A stretch of 64,000 nt of DNA from Paenibacillus_S vulneris (GTDB lineage Bacteria > Bacillota > Bacilli > Paenibacillales > NBRC-103111), in the NCBI RefSeq assembly GCF_039543185.1, contig NZ_BAABJG010000008.1, positions 1 to 64,000 of the forward strand, read 5' to 3'. Positions 25,721-35,473 of the stretch are shown in pieces (position 1 is the first letter of the stretch; every line of letters starts with the position of its first letter). A program made the position numbers and the translations under genes. The notes under the pieces are model-generated. The model was not told the origin of the DNA and made no database searches. It saw nothing but the letters and a program-made list of their open reading frames with translations.

Positions 25721-28700
25721 ATGAACAGACATTGGATAGGTTCTTTTATTCTCATTTTTATGTGTATTTCTTTATTTGAAATAAAGGCTGATGCTTTTAC
25801 AGTAGGAGATATCCAATATCCAGATTCATCAATTATTACGCCATATAAGGAAAAAGTAAGTAATGTGGGAGGGTATTTAACTAGCACCAAACAATACGAT
25901 TATCCACCGCTCACTGTCACCCCCAAAACAATAGGGAAAATAATTAAGAGCGTAAAATTGATTAGAAAGTCAGACAAAACAGAGTATTCAGTTCTAAAAA
26001 ACCTTGGTGGTGATCAGTGGCAAATTGAAACGATTAAGGGTGATTCCAAGCCCGTTTATAAAAATGCTAACCCCTACAGTGGATATTTTGATTGGTGGCG
26101 TGACCCTAATGGTTTTGTTTGGATGTACGACGATGATGATCGACCGCGGACCCATTACAGTACATACCCATCAAAAACCGATCATCCAATACCCAACATG
26201 ATGGCAGTTAATAGTCCAACTCAAATGAATGGACCTATAGATCCGAATAGCCATAAAGCAACAATTCATCATGATACTGGTTTAAGTATTTCTAGTCTTA
26301 ATTTGGAGGAAAACAACAATATTATCATTCCTTTGGAAAAGGTTTCTAACGTTCATGTCAATGATAGTGAAATTAAATACGATTCTTCTGCTATAAAAGA
26401 TCCTGATCAAATACCTCATTCCATCAAAACAACTGATATTGTGGACTCCGAAACTGGAGCAGATTACGTTGATGTAGCTAATAATAAGTTTAAATTCCAT
26501 ATAACAGCTTATTACGATAATGATAGAGGAGATGATCAGCCTGGTGATGTCTTACGCTGGTATGATGGATGGAGTTTCATATTCCGAGGCGAAGTCTATT
26601 TTGTTCCAGAGTTATATATTGAAGCCGAAGAAGGCGACCCGCCCAACCAGCCTGATCTTCTCGTAGAATCTTTAGTGATGAACACCTGCCCGCAAGTAGG
26701 GCAAGAAGGGATTTTCAACTACAAGGTAGCCAATCAAGGTGCTGCGACGAACAAGGACTTTAAAGTGTCTATCCTTGTCGATGGAACGGAACTTGTAACC
26801 CATACCTTTACGGGGGGATTGGGGGCCAATGAATCAAAATCCGGAACGTTCCGCTACACCTTCAAATCGTCGATCGAACGAAACTTTACGATTTTCGTTG
26901 ATAGCAATAAGGACATTACTGAAGGGACTGAAGGCGAAAACAATAATACCTTGCAAGAAACGTTTGCTCCATGTGATGGTGGAACCACACCGCCGACGAA
27001 GCCACCAGACCTAAAAATCACCGGAGACTTCACGATCTCTCGGTCAACGATCTATTTCACGGAAGACAACAATATGTTTCCGGAAAACATTTCCGTAACC
27101 GGGGGGAACGGATGTACTTATGTATCCCATCAGTTCAACTTCACGCAGGGCAGCGCAAGATATTATCCGTACGAGCAACTCAGTCCGAAAGATAAATCTT
27201 ACCGCTTCTCTTACGACTCGGGCATGGGGCAATATGGTGGAGGCATTAAGAAGGGGACTGTTTCGGTGAAGATGCAGATTCATACGTCTTGCGGCGTCAC
27301 GGAAGAGGTCGGACCCAAAACGTTCGAAATCATTACAGATCCTAACAATAAACCGCCTGTACTCGAAATTGCCTGGTATTCCGGTTCCACCGAAATTAAA
27401 GATCCTGTAGTGCTAGGGGCAACGGTGAGCGTAAAGGTGAAGAAAGAGGAAGATCCGGACCCGAACGATATAGTGACTCGAACATGGTACTTTAATGAAG
27501 GGGATAGCTGGATTCAGAGCTTGCCTTCAACCTATAAATGGAAAGAGCCTCTCAATGCAAAAAGCTACAACAATATTGTTGCTAATGTACGCGGCTCTCA
27601 TAAGGTCTGTGCGATTAGCCAGGATGATAAAGGCAACCTTTCCAACAAAGCATGTGCCTATCTGGATGTTATTGGACCGGAACCGGTTCCTGTCATTAGC
27701 GGGGCAACCAAAGTCAAAGTCAACCGGCCAATGAACCCGTCGCTCGATGCGGATAAAAGTTATTCGCCAGCTGGTAGAGCAATTGACCATGCAAGAGACG
27801 AATGGAACGGATCGGCCGTATGGGATGACGGAACAACATCGTCCTGGAGTGGGTATATTTCAAGCAACTCCTTCAATAAGCCGGGCAAAGTCACCGTGAC
27901 TTTGGACGTTTTTGATAGCATAGGGTTGAAATCCGTTGAACCGGATTACCATACCATTACCGTAACACCGGACGAGCCGCCGATCATTGAGTTTCAATAT
28001 TTAAGCTCCATGATTCGCCAGCCTGTCAAATTTAAAAATACTTCGTACTCTCCGGATGGGGATGGCATTGAAACCTACCGTGTGAGCTACGGCTATGATT
28101 GGAATAACAACGGGACTTGCAACGTGTACGAAACCTACGCGTCCTACGATAACAACGAATTCACATTTAACCCTGCAAGAGTAGGTAATTACTGCTTCCG
28201 AGTTTATGCAAAAGAACCGGAGAGTTACGGGTTATCTGCATTTAAGGATTACTGGGTTGAAGTTATCAACGACAATCCGGAAGTCACATTCACAGTCACA
28301 GGGGAGGCCAGCGAACCGAGTCCGATGAACGTTGCAGGATATCCAGCTAGTGAATTAGCAAGCGGCAGCTGGACGAATACGACATTTGACAAGCCTAGTA
28401 TCTTTAATTCTTGGGCAACAGGACCTAATGGCTCTCTGATCAGTAGTCGCAGATATCCGGGAGACGGGCCATCGCTATTTTCATTGCCGTTAGGGGATGA
28501 AAATATCAAACTTAGAGGCAAGCCGATTAATATTCAAAATACCACGCTTCGAATAGAAGAAGCTACATCCATTGGTAACAACGAATTCATTCTAGGCGAT
28601 CACTTAGTTTCGCCAAACCATGACCCGATCAAACTTAACTATACCTATGGGTTGTCTGGAAGATCGATCGGTTACTTTAACTGGTTAACGGATGAATTTA

Positions 28701-31700
28701 TGCTAGTTGACACTTATGGGCCTCAATATGATAACGTAAACGCCTTGTATAAGTACGCAGAAACATGGACGAGATGGAGATTGTCCGATTTACGGCAGCA
28801 GAATACAACTCCGGTCGCAAGCGGAAATAGGTTAGCGACCTGGAACAGTGGTCCAGGCTATAGAGTTAGCGGTGAATTTGCCCGTTGGGGTGATGGATAC
28901 AGAAAATACGGATATCAAAGAACAGAATTACGAGAAGATTTTGCAGAAATCAACCTGACTTCAAGGACAATTACCTATTTTAAAAAAGATGGCAATGGAA
29001 CACCGTATAAAACAGCAAGCTTTGATAATGTCGCTCCCTTCCCACAGACGGTAGGAACAGGCACGGGAGGAAACCTGTATTATTATCCCGAAGCAGCTCC
29101 AGACACTATTTTTTCTCCGGCTGCTATGGATGGCAAAGGCAATTATTATAATTTTGTAGCCGACAGCAATGGGAAGAACCATTTAATCAAGGTTGACGGT
29201 TATACTGGAATGCCAACCGACTTAGGGATTCCGAACCTAAATCCTAATGCCTCTAACTCCTTTGAAAATATTTCGGAGGATGGCACCGTTATAACCATTT
29301 ATAGCAGTTGGGATGGTTATGATGATAGTAATGGAAATTGGGTTCCAAGTGGCACCGAAACGTACTATTACAATATCACCACGGGTTCTAGGGTTGGGAA
29401 GCCTTCGGCCCATTTAGAAAACTTTAAGGATGGTTATCAGAATGGTTACGGGTTTAAGACATTCAGAGAACCTTACACCTATTGGGATGATGATGAAGGA
29501 AGGTATGTAACCTCTTATCAGAACGTTGAAAAACTTGTGGATTTATCTAATGATGCTCCGGTTAGCAAAAGCTCCATTTACCGAGCGCCCCTCAATACAA
29601 ATGGCAAATCGGCAAAAATTACATCGGATAATCAGTATTTATCGCAAGGATATGTATATGAGTACGTTCCAAGCACGGATCAGCCTACCACATCGAATGA
29701 ACCGTTTACGTTTGGCCAACTCATTAGGCCTTCGTCACAGCAAATCACAAACGGTACCATTCTTTGGGATATGAAGACGGATATCGATCATGTGAACATG
29801 GCAGCAGGGATGGGCTTCCGTATTCAAAACTATCAAAACATGTACCGCCTGGAAGCGACAAACACCACGCTCAATCTGTACAAGATCGTCAACGGGCGGA
29901 AAACGCTGATTAAAAGCACGACACATATTTATGAGAAAGGGACATGGACATCATTTAAAATTAAGCTCTCGGGCAGTGATTTCAAAATTTATGAGAGAAA
30001 CAATCTCATCATGCAAGCCTCTGACAGCACGTTTGCAAGTGGTACGATGGGGCCATTCAGTATGGCAGATAATAGCCAATTCAAATCGATTATGTTCCAA
30101 TGGAGCGATGCAGACAGCATTTATGCAACACCGGGAACGGCTATTGTGGATACGAATGTCATATATGAGGATGCCTATAAAGATCCCGAGAACGACCCTC
30201 GCCTGGATGCAAGAACACAATGGCACTATGAGCATGTCGATCCGAACATGTTCCTGGATATTGGCGATGGCAAATCCGGCCTTTCTTCGTTGAATGGCCA
30301 AACGCTTACGATAAGAAATCCAGTCTTTGATCGAGTAGGGAAATACAAGATCGATTACCGCGTACCGGACGATCCGCATCCGGATCACCGTATTGCCAAC
30401 GGCGACTTGCTATTCCAGAATTACTCGCAATATTCCGATTGGTACACGCAATACCTGATTGTCCATCGCAGACCGATTTCGAATTTCGCCCTTGGGCGCG
30501 ATGGAAACAATGTCGTCACATGGACTGATTACAGCTACGATCCGGACCGCTGCTATAACGTAGGCAGCTGCCAGTCCGGATATGAAACGAATCACGGCAT
30601 TTACAAAAAGAAATTTTACTATATTACCCCAAGCGGCCAGCGCGTAGACGGAAAGCTTGTACGTCCTGCGGAATCCGGAACCTATATGGTATATATGGCG
30701 GTCGCGGATGAGTACAACGCTTGGTCAGATTGGTTCGAGCAAATCATTGATGTGTGCGATAGCTGCATCCCGGCACCGAATCATCCGCCTAGTGTAGCCC
30801 TAACATTCCCGGATGGTACCTATGCAAATCCTTCGCCGGTGAGCTTGCAGCCAACGATTACATGGAATCAGTCCGACCCTGATCCTGCTACGATGTACGA
30901 GCTGTTTGACTTGAATATCAAGGATGAATGGGGCAGCTGCGTAGAATGCGTGAAAAACCGATTCATGGGAACGTACAACGGAAACTGGGCTTGGACGATG
31001 GATACGATGCTGGTCATGGGCCGCAAATATCAGGCAGAAGTACGGGTAACCGATGGCGAAGCCTGGTCCAGCTGGAGTAATATCGGTTGGATGGCCACCA
31101 ACAGCCCGCCGGCTGCTTACATGAGCTTCCCTTATGGGACACAAGCAGCTCCAACGATCATTAACACGCTTCGTCCGACACTGACTTGGTCACAATCCGA
31201 TCCGGACCCTGGGGCTTGGCTCGATTACTACCAAATTCAAATTATCAACGAAGCGAATAATGTTGTCATCTACGACAGCGGCAAAGTATGGCAGCACACC
31301 CAATCAACCAACGGCAGCTTGGCCGTTCCGGTGGACCTGCCGACAGGCCAGAAAATGCGGGTTATGGTTCGAGTTTGGGACCAATACGATGCGGTATCGC
31401 CTTGGAGTCCTCAAGTCTGGATGATGATTAACCGGCCACCGGTAGCCGATTTTGACTGGACGCCAAAGCCTGCATTTGAAGGAGATACGGTAAGGCTGAT
31501 CAATAGGTCGACGGATCCGGATGGAGATCCTCTAACATACGAGTGGAAAATTATTGGCCCTGAATATTCTGCGGCAGCTGCATCCCTCCATACCGAGATT
31601 CCATCAACATCGACCGACAACCATCCGGGGAATTATAGGGTCACCCTTACGGTTACCGATATTCATGGGGCGTCCGACTCCATTACCAAGATCGTTCCGG

Positions 31701-32104
31701 TCGGAGATTTACTACTTGATGGATTTGTAAGGCATACACCTCAATGGAACGAGAACCGGCAAGCCTATAATTTACGGAAAACAGGGGAAACGGAACGTCC
31801 TCGTCCTTATGATCTGTTCTGGTCAGGGGAGGCGTTTGTATTGGCCGCTACAACCAATGAGCCAGCCTCCGGGGTTAAGGTACATATGGAATATACCGAG
31901 CTGGAGGAAACGTTGCTTGCCGAGTCGAACGGTAAGGATTGGAAGGGCCAGATGATAAGAGACGACTTTGAAAAGCTGCCGGACCGGGCATACCTGTTCC
32001 GATTTACGGCAGTCTGGCCTAATGGTCATACGGAATACGTAGAACGCATCATTAAGATTCAAAATCCGTGGACGGATTTTGCAACCAGCGTTAGAAAAGA
32101 ATAA
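25721..32104 (+). CDS. Giant secreted multidomain protein (CARDB, PKD and lectin-like modules)
   Basis: A 2127-residue protein with a signal peptide (hydrophobic SFILIFMCISLF). Recognisable parts: a CARDB adhesion module at about 310-416, PKD/Ig-like segments at about 650-850, a concanavalin/LamG-like jelly-roll segment at about 1325-1465, two Fn3-like repeats opening PPSVALTFPDGT and PPAAYMSFPYGT at about 1688-1900, and a PKD domain at about 1905-1990. No LPxTG or SLH anchor is present, so it probably depends on the SLH partner. The first 900 bases and a central block (28.9-29.7 kb) look more AT-rich than the rest. The start has only a weak ribosome site. Confidence 0.85.
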   Translation: MNRHWIGSFILIFMCISLFEIKADAFTVGDIQYPDSSIITPYKEKVSNVGGYLTSTKQYDYPPLTVTPKTIGKIIKSVKLIRKSDKTEYSVLKNLGGDQWQIETIKGDSKPVYKNANPYSGYFDWWRDPNGFVWMYDDDDRPRTHYSTYPSKTDHPIPNMMAVNSPTQMNGPIDPNSHKATIHHDTGLSISSLNLEENNNIIIPLEKVSNVHVNDSEIKYDSSAIKDPDQIPHSIKTTDIVDSETGADYVDVANNKFKFHITAYYDNDRGDDQPGDVLRWYDGWSFIFRGEVYFVPELYIEAEEGDPPNQPDLLVESLVMNTCPQVGQEGIFNYKVANQGAATNKDFKVSILVDGTELVTHTFTGGLGANESKSGTFRYTFKSSIERNFTIFVDSNKDITEGTEGENNNTLQETFAPCDGGTTPPTKPPDLKITGDFTISRSTIYFTEDNNMFPENISVTGGNGCTYVSHQFNFTQGSARYYPYEQLSPKDKSYRFSYDSGMGQYGGGIKKGTVSVKMQIHTSCGVTEEVGPKTFEIITDPNNKPPVLEIAWYSGSTEIKDPVVLGATVSVKVKKEEDPDPNDIVTRTWYFNEGDSWIQSLPSTYKWKEPLNAKSYNNIVANVRGSHKVCAISQDDKGNLSNKACAYLDVIGPEPVPVISGATKVKVNRPMNPSLDADKSYSPAGRAIDHARDEWNGSAVWDDGTTSSWSGYISSNSFNKPGKVTVTLDVFDSIGLKSVEPDYHTITVTPDEPPIIEFQYLSSMIRQPVKFKNTSYSPDGDGIETYRVSYGYDWNNNGTCNVYETYASYDNNEFTFNPARVGNYCFRVYAKEPESYGLSAFKDYWVEVINDNPEVTFTVTGEASEPSPMNVAGYPASELASGSWTNTTFDKPSIFNSWATGPNGSLISSRRYPGDGPSLFSLPLGDENIKLRGKPINIQNTTLRIEEATSIGNNEFILGDHLVSPNHDPIKLNYTYGLSGRSIGYFNWLTDEFMLVDTYGPQYDNVNALYKYAETWTRWRLSDLRQQNTTPVASGNRLATWNSGPGYRVSGEFARWGDGYRKYGYQRTELREDFAEINLTSRTITYFKKDGNGTPYKTASFDNVAPFPQTVGTGTGGNLYYYPEAAPDTIFSPAAMDGKGNYYNFVADSNGKNHLIKVDGYTGMPTDLGIPNLNPNASNSFENISEDGTVITIYSSWDGYDDSNGNWVPSGTETYYYNITTGSRVGKPSAHLENFKDGYQNGYGFKTFREPYTYWDDDEGRYVTSYQNVEKLVDLSNDAPVSKSSIYRAPLNTNGKSAKITSDNQYLSQGYVYEYVPSTDQPTTSNEPFTFGQLIRPSSQQITNGTILWDMKTDIDHVNMAAGMGFRIQNYQNMYRLEATNTTLNLYKIVNGRKTLIKSTTHIYEKGTWTSFKIKLSGSDFKIYERNNLIMQASDSTFASGTMGPFSMADNSQFKSIMFQWSDADSIYATPGTAIVDTNVIYEDAYKDPENDPRLDARTQWHYEHVDPNMFLDIGDGKSGLSSLNGQTLTIRNPVFDRVGKYKIDYRVPDDPHPDHRIANGDLLFQNYSQYSDWYTQYLIVHRRPISNFALGRDGNNVVTWTDYSYDPDRCYNVGSCQSGYETNHGIYKKKFYYITPSGQRVDGKLVRPAESGTYMVYMAVADEYNAWSDWFEQIIDVCDSCIPAPNHPPSVALTFPDGTYANPSPVSLQPTITWNQSDPDPATMYELFDLNIKDEWGSCVECVKNRFMGTYNGNWAWTMDTMLVMGRKYQAEVRVTDGEAWSSWSNIGWMATNSPPAAYMSFPYGTQAAPTIINTLRPTLTWSQSDPDPGAWLDYYQIQIINEANNVVIYDSGKVWQHTQSTNGSLAVPVDLPTGQKMRVMVRVWDQYDAVSPWSPQVWMMINRPPVADFDWTPKPAFEGDTVRLINRSTDPDGDPLTYEWKIIGPEYSAAAASLHTEIPSTSTDNHPGNYRVTLTVTDIHGASDSITKIVPVGDLLLDGFVRHTPQWNENRQAYNLRKTGETERPRPYDLFWSGEAFVLAATTNEPASGVKVHMEYTELEETLLAESNGKDWKGQMIRDDFEKLPDRAYLFRFTAVWPNGHTEYVERIIKIQNPWTDFATSVRKE

Positions 32105-32111
32105 GCTAGCT

Positions 32112-32159
32112 CAGAAACCCGGGATATCCGTCAAGCGGATGGCATTCCCGGGTTTTCTG
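32112..32159 (+). terminator. Rho-independent terminator
   Basis: CAGAAACCCGGGA at 32112-32124 pairs with TCCCGGGTTTTCTG at 32146-32159, with an inner ATCCG/CGGAT stem. It ends the SLH-giant protein operon. Confidence 0.85.
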
Positions 32160-32238
32160 ATTTCTCGGAGACATTTCCTTATTTTTCAGTGTATAATGAG
32201 GTGGAAATCAAGCGATTAAAGAAACGAGTGAACTCCAA

Positions 32239-33060
32239 ATGTCCTTAAGAACGCTGAAATGGTTGACGATTCTTGTACCGCCGCTCATTATCGGAGGGTT
32301 TGAGTACATTCGCCATGATTTTTTGCTGGATCAATTGTCCATGGAGACAGGGAACTTATATATCACCATCATGACTTTATTTCTTTCCTATTTGTTCGCA
32401 ACATGGATGTTTCAGAGCATAACCCGGATCAGTGCACGGCTATCCGCTGAGCAAGCCAAACGAGCCGTGTATGAAGAACGTGAACGTCTGGCCCAGGAGC
32501 TGCATGATAATATCGCACAGATTTTATTTTTCTTAAACGTGCAATTAAGCAAGGGACAGCTCAAGGAAGCGCGTTCCGCCGTTTCTGAGATTGACCACCA
32601 TCTCCGCCAGGCCATCTTTAATTTGCGCACGATGCCGGAGGAAGGCGCTACATTCTCTTCGCGACTGACCGCGTGGATAGAGGAGTGGAGCGGGATAACC
32701 GGCATCGCTGTGGAGCAATCCGTCCGCTTGGAGGAGGAGAGCATATCTCCTGCCGCGGAGGTTAAGCTGTTCGCCATCATCCGCGAAGCATTTACGAATA
32801 TCCGCAAGCATTCGGAAGCGGATCATGCCTCCATCGAGCTTGAAGCTTCCGGCAGTGGAGAGACCTGGAGGCTTTGTATACGCGATAACGGCATCGGCAT
32901 GGATACAGAGCCTGAGGAAGCTTCACCGAAACGGTACGGATTAACCCTCATGCGCAAGCATGCCGCGGAGCTTGGAGCTCAAATGACTATCCAATCCGCA
33001 GCCGGGAACGGGACGACCCTAACCCTAGCAGGATCTGTGAAAAGGAGTGTGCCATCATGA
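32239..33060 (+). CDS. Sensor histidine kinase (HisKA_3/NarX-DegS type)
   Basis: A 273-residue membrane kinase. Two predicted membrane helices lie at about residues 8-20 and 41-58 with almost no extracellular loop, so it probably senses membrane state like LiaS-type kinases. The phosphoacceptor is H89 in ERLAQELHDN, followed by a HATPase domain with REAFTNIRKHSEA (N box) and DNGIGM and GNGTTLTL (G boxes). It overlaps the response regulator gene by four bases. Target genes unknown; neighbouring surface-protein genes are candidates. Confidence 0.9.
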   Translation: MSLRTLKWLTILVPPLIIGGFEYIRHDFLLDQLSMETGNLYITIMTLFLSYLFATWMFQSITRISARLSAEQAKRAVYEERERLAQELHDNIAQILFFLNVQLSKGQLKEARSAVSEIDHHLRQAIFNLRTMPEEGATFSSRLTAWIEEWSGITGIAVEQSVRLEEESISPAAEVKLFAIIREAFTNIRKHSEADHASIELEASGSGETWRLCIRDNGIGMDTEPEEASPKRYGLTLMRKHAAELGAQMTIQSAAGNGTTLTLAGSVKRSVPS

Positions 33061-33728
33061 ATTACCGCGTGTTGATTGCGGACGACCATCCGCTGGCGCG
33101 CCAAGCTGTGTGTACGCTGCTTGAAGGCGAAGAGGGCTTTGACATTGTCGGAGAAGCCGATAGCGGGGAGAAGGCCATCTTAATGTGCGAGGATCTGATG
33201 CCCGATCTCGTGCTGATGGATATTCAGATGCCCGGGATGTCAGGGCTTGAAGCTACGCGGAGAATTAAACAGCTCAACCCGCTGATCAAAATCGTCATGC
33301 TCACCGTATCCGATGACGTCGCTGATTTGTTTACGGCGATCCAGAACGGTGCACAGGGCTATTTGCTCAAAAATATGGACCCCGATGACTGGATCATATA
33401 TTTGCGGGGATTGCTTGACGATCAAAGTGAAATTTCCCGTCACTTGGCGGACCGATTGTTCCATCAGTTCCGGTCGGCGCCGGCACAGGCCTCAGAGGAG
33501 ACTAAACCGAGCGTGCTTTCCCAAAGGGAAGGAGAAATTTTAATGTGCGTGGCCAGCGGGCTAAGCAACCGGCAAATTGCCGAGCAGCTGGTCATCACCG
33601 AGAATACAGTCAAGAACCACATCAAAAATATATTGGCCAAGCTGTCGCTCGATAATCGCGTTCAGCTGACGGCTTATGCCATCCGTCACGGGTTGACACA
33701 GTATAGTCAAAAACAATCCCGCAAATAG
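33057..33728 (+). CDS. NarL/FixJ-family response regulator
   Basis: A 223-residue regulator. The receiver domain has ADD (residues 8-10), phosphoacceptor D55 (LVLMDIQMPG), a Thr in MLTVSDD and Lys in LLKNM. The C-terminal LuxR-type helix-turn-helix contains LSQREGEILMCVASGLSNRQIAEQL and VKNHIKNILAKL, given here as landmarks. Coupled to the upstream kinase by an ATGA overlap. Confidence 0.92.
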   Translation: MNYRVLIADDHPLARQAVCTLLEGEEGFDIVGEADSGEKAILMCEDLMPDLVLMDIQMPGMSGLEATRRIKQLNPLIKIVMLTVSDDVADLFTAIQNGAQGYLLKNMDPDDWIIYLRGLLDDQSEISRHLADRLFHQFRSAPAQASEETKPSVLSQREGEILMCVASGLSNRQIAEQLVITENTVKNHIKNILAKLSLDNRVQLTAYAIRHGLTQYSQKQSRK

Positions 33729-33861
33729 CCCGATGGGGTCATATTCATTATGTCCGGTTTGGAGTAAATTGAAATGGTAGTTTAGAGGCGTTCGGCTTGG
33801 ACACTGCCCTTTTAAACCAAAGCAAGGAAGGACATAATGATACCCGGGGGGATGAGAACAA

Positions 33862-34524
33862 ATGAAAAAATTAAATTTGATCGTCATGATTTGCCTGCTA
33901 TTTACCGTATTGGGCGGAGGTATTGCCAGCGCACACGTTACGGTGCTTCCTAGCGAGTCCGTGCAAGGCTCTTATGAGAAGTTTACAGTGCGGGTTCCCA
34001 ATGAAAAAGATATTCCTACCGTGAAGGTGGAAGTCAAGTTTCCGCTAGACAGCGTTTCTATCAGCCGCTTTGAGCCAAAGCCGGGCTGGAAATATGACTT
34101 GACCAAAGATGCTTCCGGTAAAATTACTTCAGTTACTTGGACTGCAACCGGAGAAGGATTGGGTGCAACAGAATTCGGCGAATTTAATATGCAAGGTAAA
34201 GTAGCAGATAACGCTACAAGCATCAGCTGGAAAGCATACCAGACCTATAAAGACGGAAGTGTGGTTGAATGGGTTGGAGCGGCGGGGTCCGATAAACCGG
34301 CATCCGTTACCAAAGTAAATGCCAAGCCGGCCGGGGCTGCAACCGACAGCCACGGACATACAGCGACGGCAACTGAAGGTAATACAGGAGCAGCGAATCA
34401 GAGTGGCAGCGCCGCTGCAGCACCTGCCGCTTCGCAAGCACCATTGTACTTATCCATTGCCGCTCTACTCCTGGGCATCATAGCATTGATCATCGCGCTG
34501 TCCAAAAGAAAAGCAAGCCGCTAA
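33862..34524 (+). CDS. ycnI: YcnI-family (DUF1775) copper-associated membrane protein
   Basis: A 220-residue exported protein. After the signal peptide comes ASAHVTVLPSES, whose His would be the mature N-terminus and copper ligand known from YcnI. The domain includes SRFEPKPGWKYDL and a Trp in SVTWTATG. A Ser/Ala-rich linker with HGHT leads to a C-terminal membrane helix (LSIAALLLGIIALIIAL) and a KRKASR tail. Other copper genes (ycnJ/ycnK) are not adjacent. Confidence 0.9.
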   Translation: MKKLNLIVMICLLFTVLGGGIASAHVTVLPSESVQGSYEKFTVRVPNEKDIPTVKVEVKFPLDSVSISRFEPKPGWKYDLTKDASGKITSVTWTATGEGLGATEFGEFNMQGKVADNATSISWKAYQTYKDGSVVEWVGAAGSDKPASVTKVNAKPAGAATDSHGHTATATEGNTGAANQSGSAAAAPAASQAPLYLSIAALLLGIIALIIALSKRKASR

Positions 34525-34536
34525 TAGCCTAAACCT

Positions 34537-34569
34537 ATCGGAGTCCTGCCCAGGGTCTCCGATTTTTTT
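34537..34569 (+). terminator. Rho-independent terminator
   Basis: ATCGGAG at 34537-34543 pairs with CTCCGAT at 34557-34563 and is followed by a T-run. It terminates ycnI. Confidence 0.85.
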
Positions 34570-34915
34570 GATATAAATCTGCTTGAATGCGGGAGCTTGG
34601 TATGATGAAGGAATCATCCGGGCAGCGATAACTTATCGAGCAAAATGTTACTCTTATCGGGGCGGGGATCGGCAAATGCCATTCCTGCAATTAAGCGTTC
34701 ACTCAGAAATTTATCGGTCGTTAGATAGTAAGCTCTTCCGGCACCTCAGCTGCCGGAAGGACTTTTTTTCTCTATCTTATAGAACCTCGCTCCGTGCAAA
34801 GTGCCTAGACCAGCTTCGCCCCGCTTTGTAGCGGTTCTTTTGTTTAGGGCATCGACCGTTCGGGGGAAATCGGGTATTATAGAGACAAACTAGGAAAAAG
34901 GAGCTTCATTCTATT
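34570..34915. other. 346-nt intergenic stretch with two further hairpins
   Basis: No convincing coding frame. A strong hairpin (TTCCGGCA 34736-34743 with TGCCGGAA 34751-34758, then a T-run by 34769) and a second one with AGAACC and GGTTCT arms near 34780-34839 could be the 3' ends of small transcripts. A TATGAT at 34601 has no good -35. A short upstream region of mscL contains TATTAT near 34875. Confidence 0.4.
34733..34769 (+). terminator. Orphan Rho-independent terminator
   Basis: An 8-bp perfect stem (TTCCGGCA/TGCCGGAA) with a 7-nt loop and a 7-T run. It has no upstream annotated gene since ycnI already has its own terminator, so it may end a small RNA. Confidence 0.6.
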
Positions 34916-35404
34916 ATGGCGTCCAAGATACTCAAGGAATTTAAAGAATTTGCTATGAAAGGTAACATGATCGATTTGGCGATCGGTGTCATTGTAGGCG
35001 GTGCCTTCGGTAAAGTCGTTACTTCCATTGTCAACGATGTCGTCATGCCGCCTATTGGTTTGCTGCTAGGCCGCGTCAACTTCACGGACCTGTTCATCAG
35101 CTTGAACGGAAAAAGCTATGATACTCTTGCTGCAGCGAAAAGCGACGGTGCGCCGACACTGAATATCGGCATGTTCATTAATACTTTATTGGACTTTTTG
35201 ATCGTTTCATTCGTTATCTTCCTTGCCGTGAAGCAGCTGAACCGTCTTCGTAAAAAGCAAGAGGACAAGCCTGATCCGAAAAAGGAAACGAAGGAATGTC
35301 CCGAGTGCTTGTCGGATATTCCGAAACAAGCTGTCCGCTGCAAGTTTTGCACCGCCTATGTGGAGCCAGCCGCTTCCATGGAAGGGCCGCGCACGATGAA
35401 CTAA
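34916..35404 (+). CDS. mscL: Large-conductance mechanosensitive channel with zinc-ribbon tail
   Basis: MscL forms a pentameric pore that opens under membrane tension and protects against osmotic downshock. The N-terminal part is typical (FKEFAMKGNMIDLAIGVIVGGAFGKVV, shown only as landmark; then NDVVMPPIGLLLG) and the second helix is FINTLLDFLIVSFVIFLAVK. At 162 residues it exceeds most MscL proteins because of a C-terminal four-Cys ribbon: CPEC at about residue 128 and CKFC 14 residues later. Such a tail is uncommon. A strong terminator follows. Confidence 0.93.
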   Translation: MASKILKEFKEFAMKGNMIDLAIGVIVGGAFGKVVTSIVNDVVMPPIGLLLGRVNFTDLFISLNGKSYDTLAAAKSDGAPTLNIGMFINTLLDFLIVSFVIFLAVKQLNRLRKKQEDKPDPKKETKECPECLSDIPKQAVRCKFCTAYVEPAASMEGPRTMN

Positions 35405-35417
35405 TGGATGAAAATGG

Positions 35418-35443
35418 AAAAACCGCCGAAAGGCGGTTTTTTT
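35418..35443 (+). terminator. Rho-independent terminator
   Basis: AAAAACCGCC, a GAAA tetraloop, GGCGGTTTTTTT. It ends mscL and lies between convergent genes. Confidence 0.92.
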
Positions 35444-35473
35444 GTTCAGTAAGATGAAAAACCTGCTTCAAGT

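Noticed and set aside
34583..34831. An 82-codon open frame before mscL
   Set aside because: It runs through two strong hairpins with T-runs and has no ribosome site or recognisable sequence.
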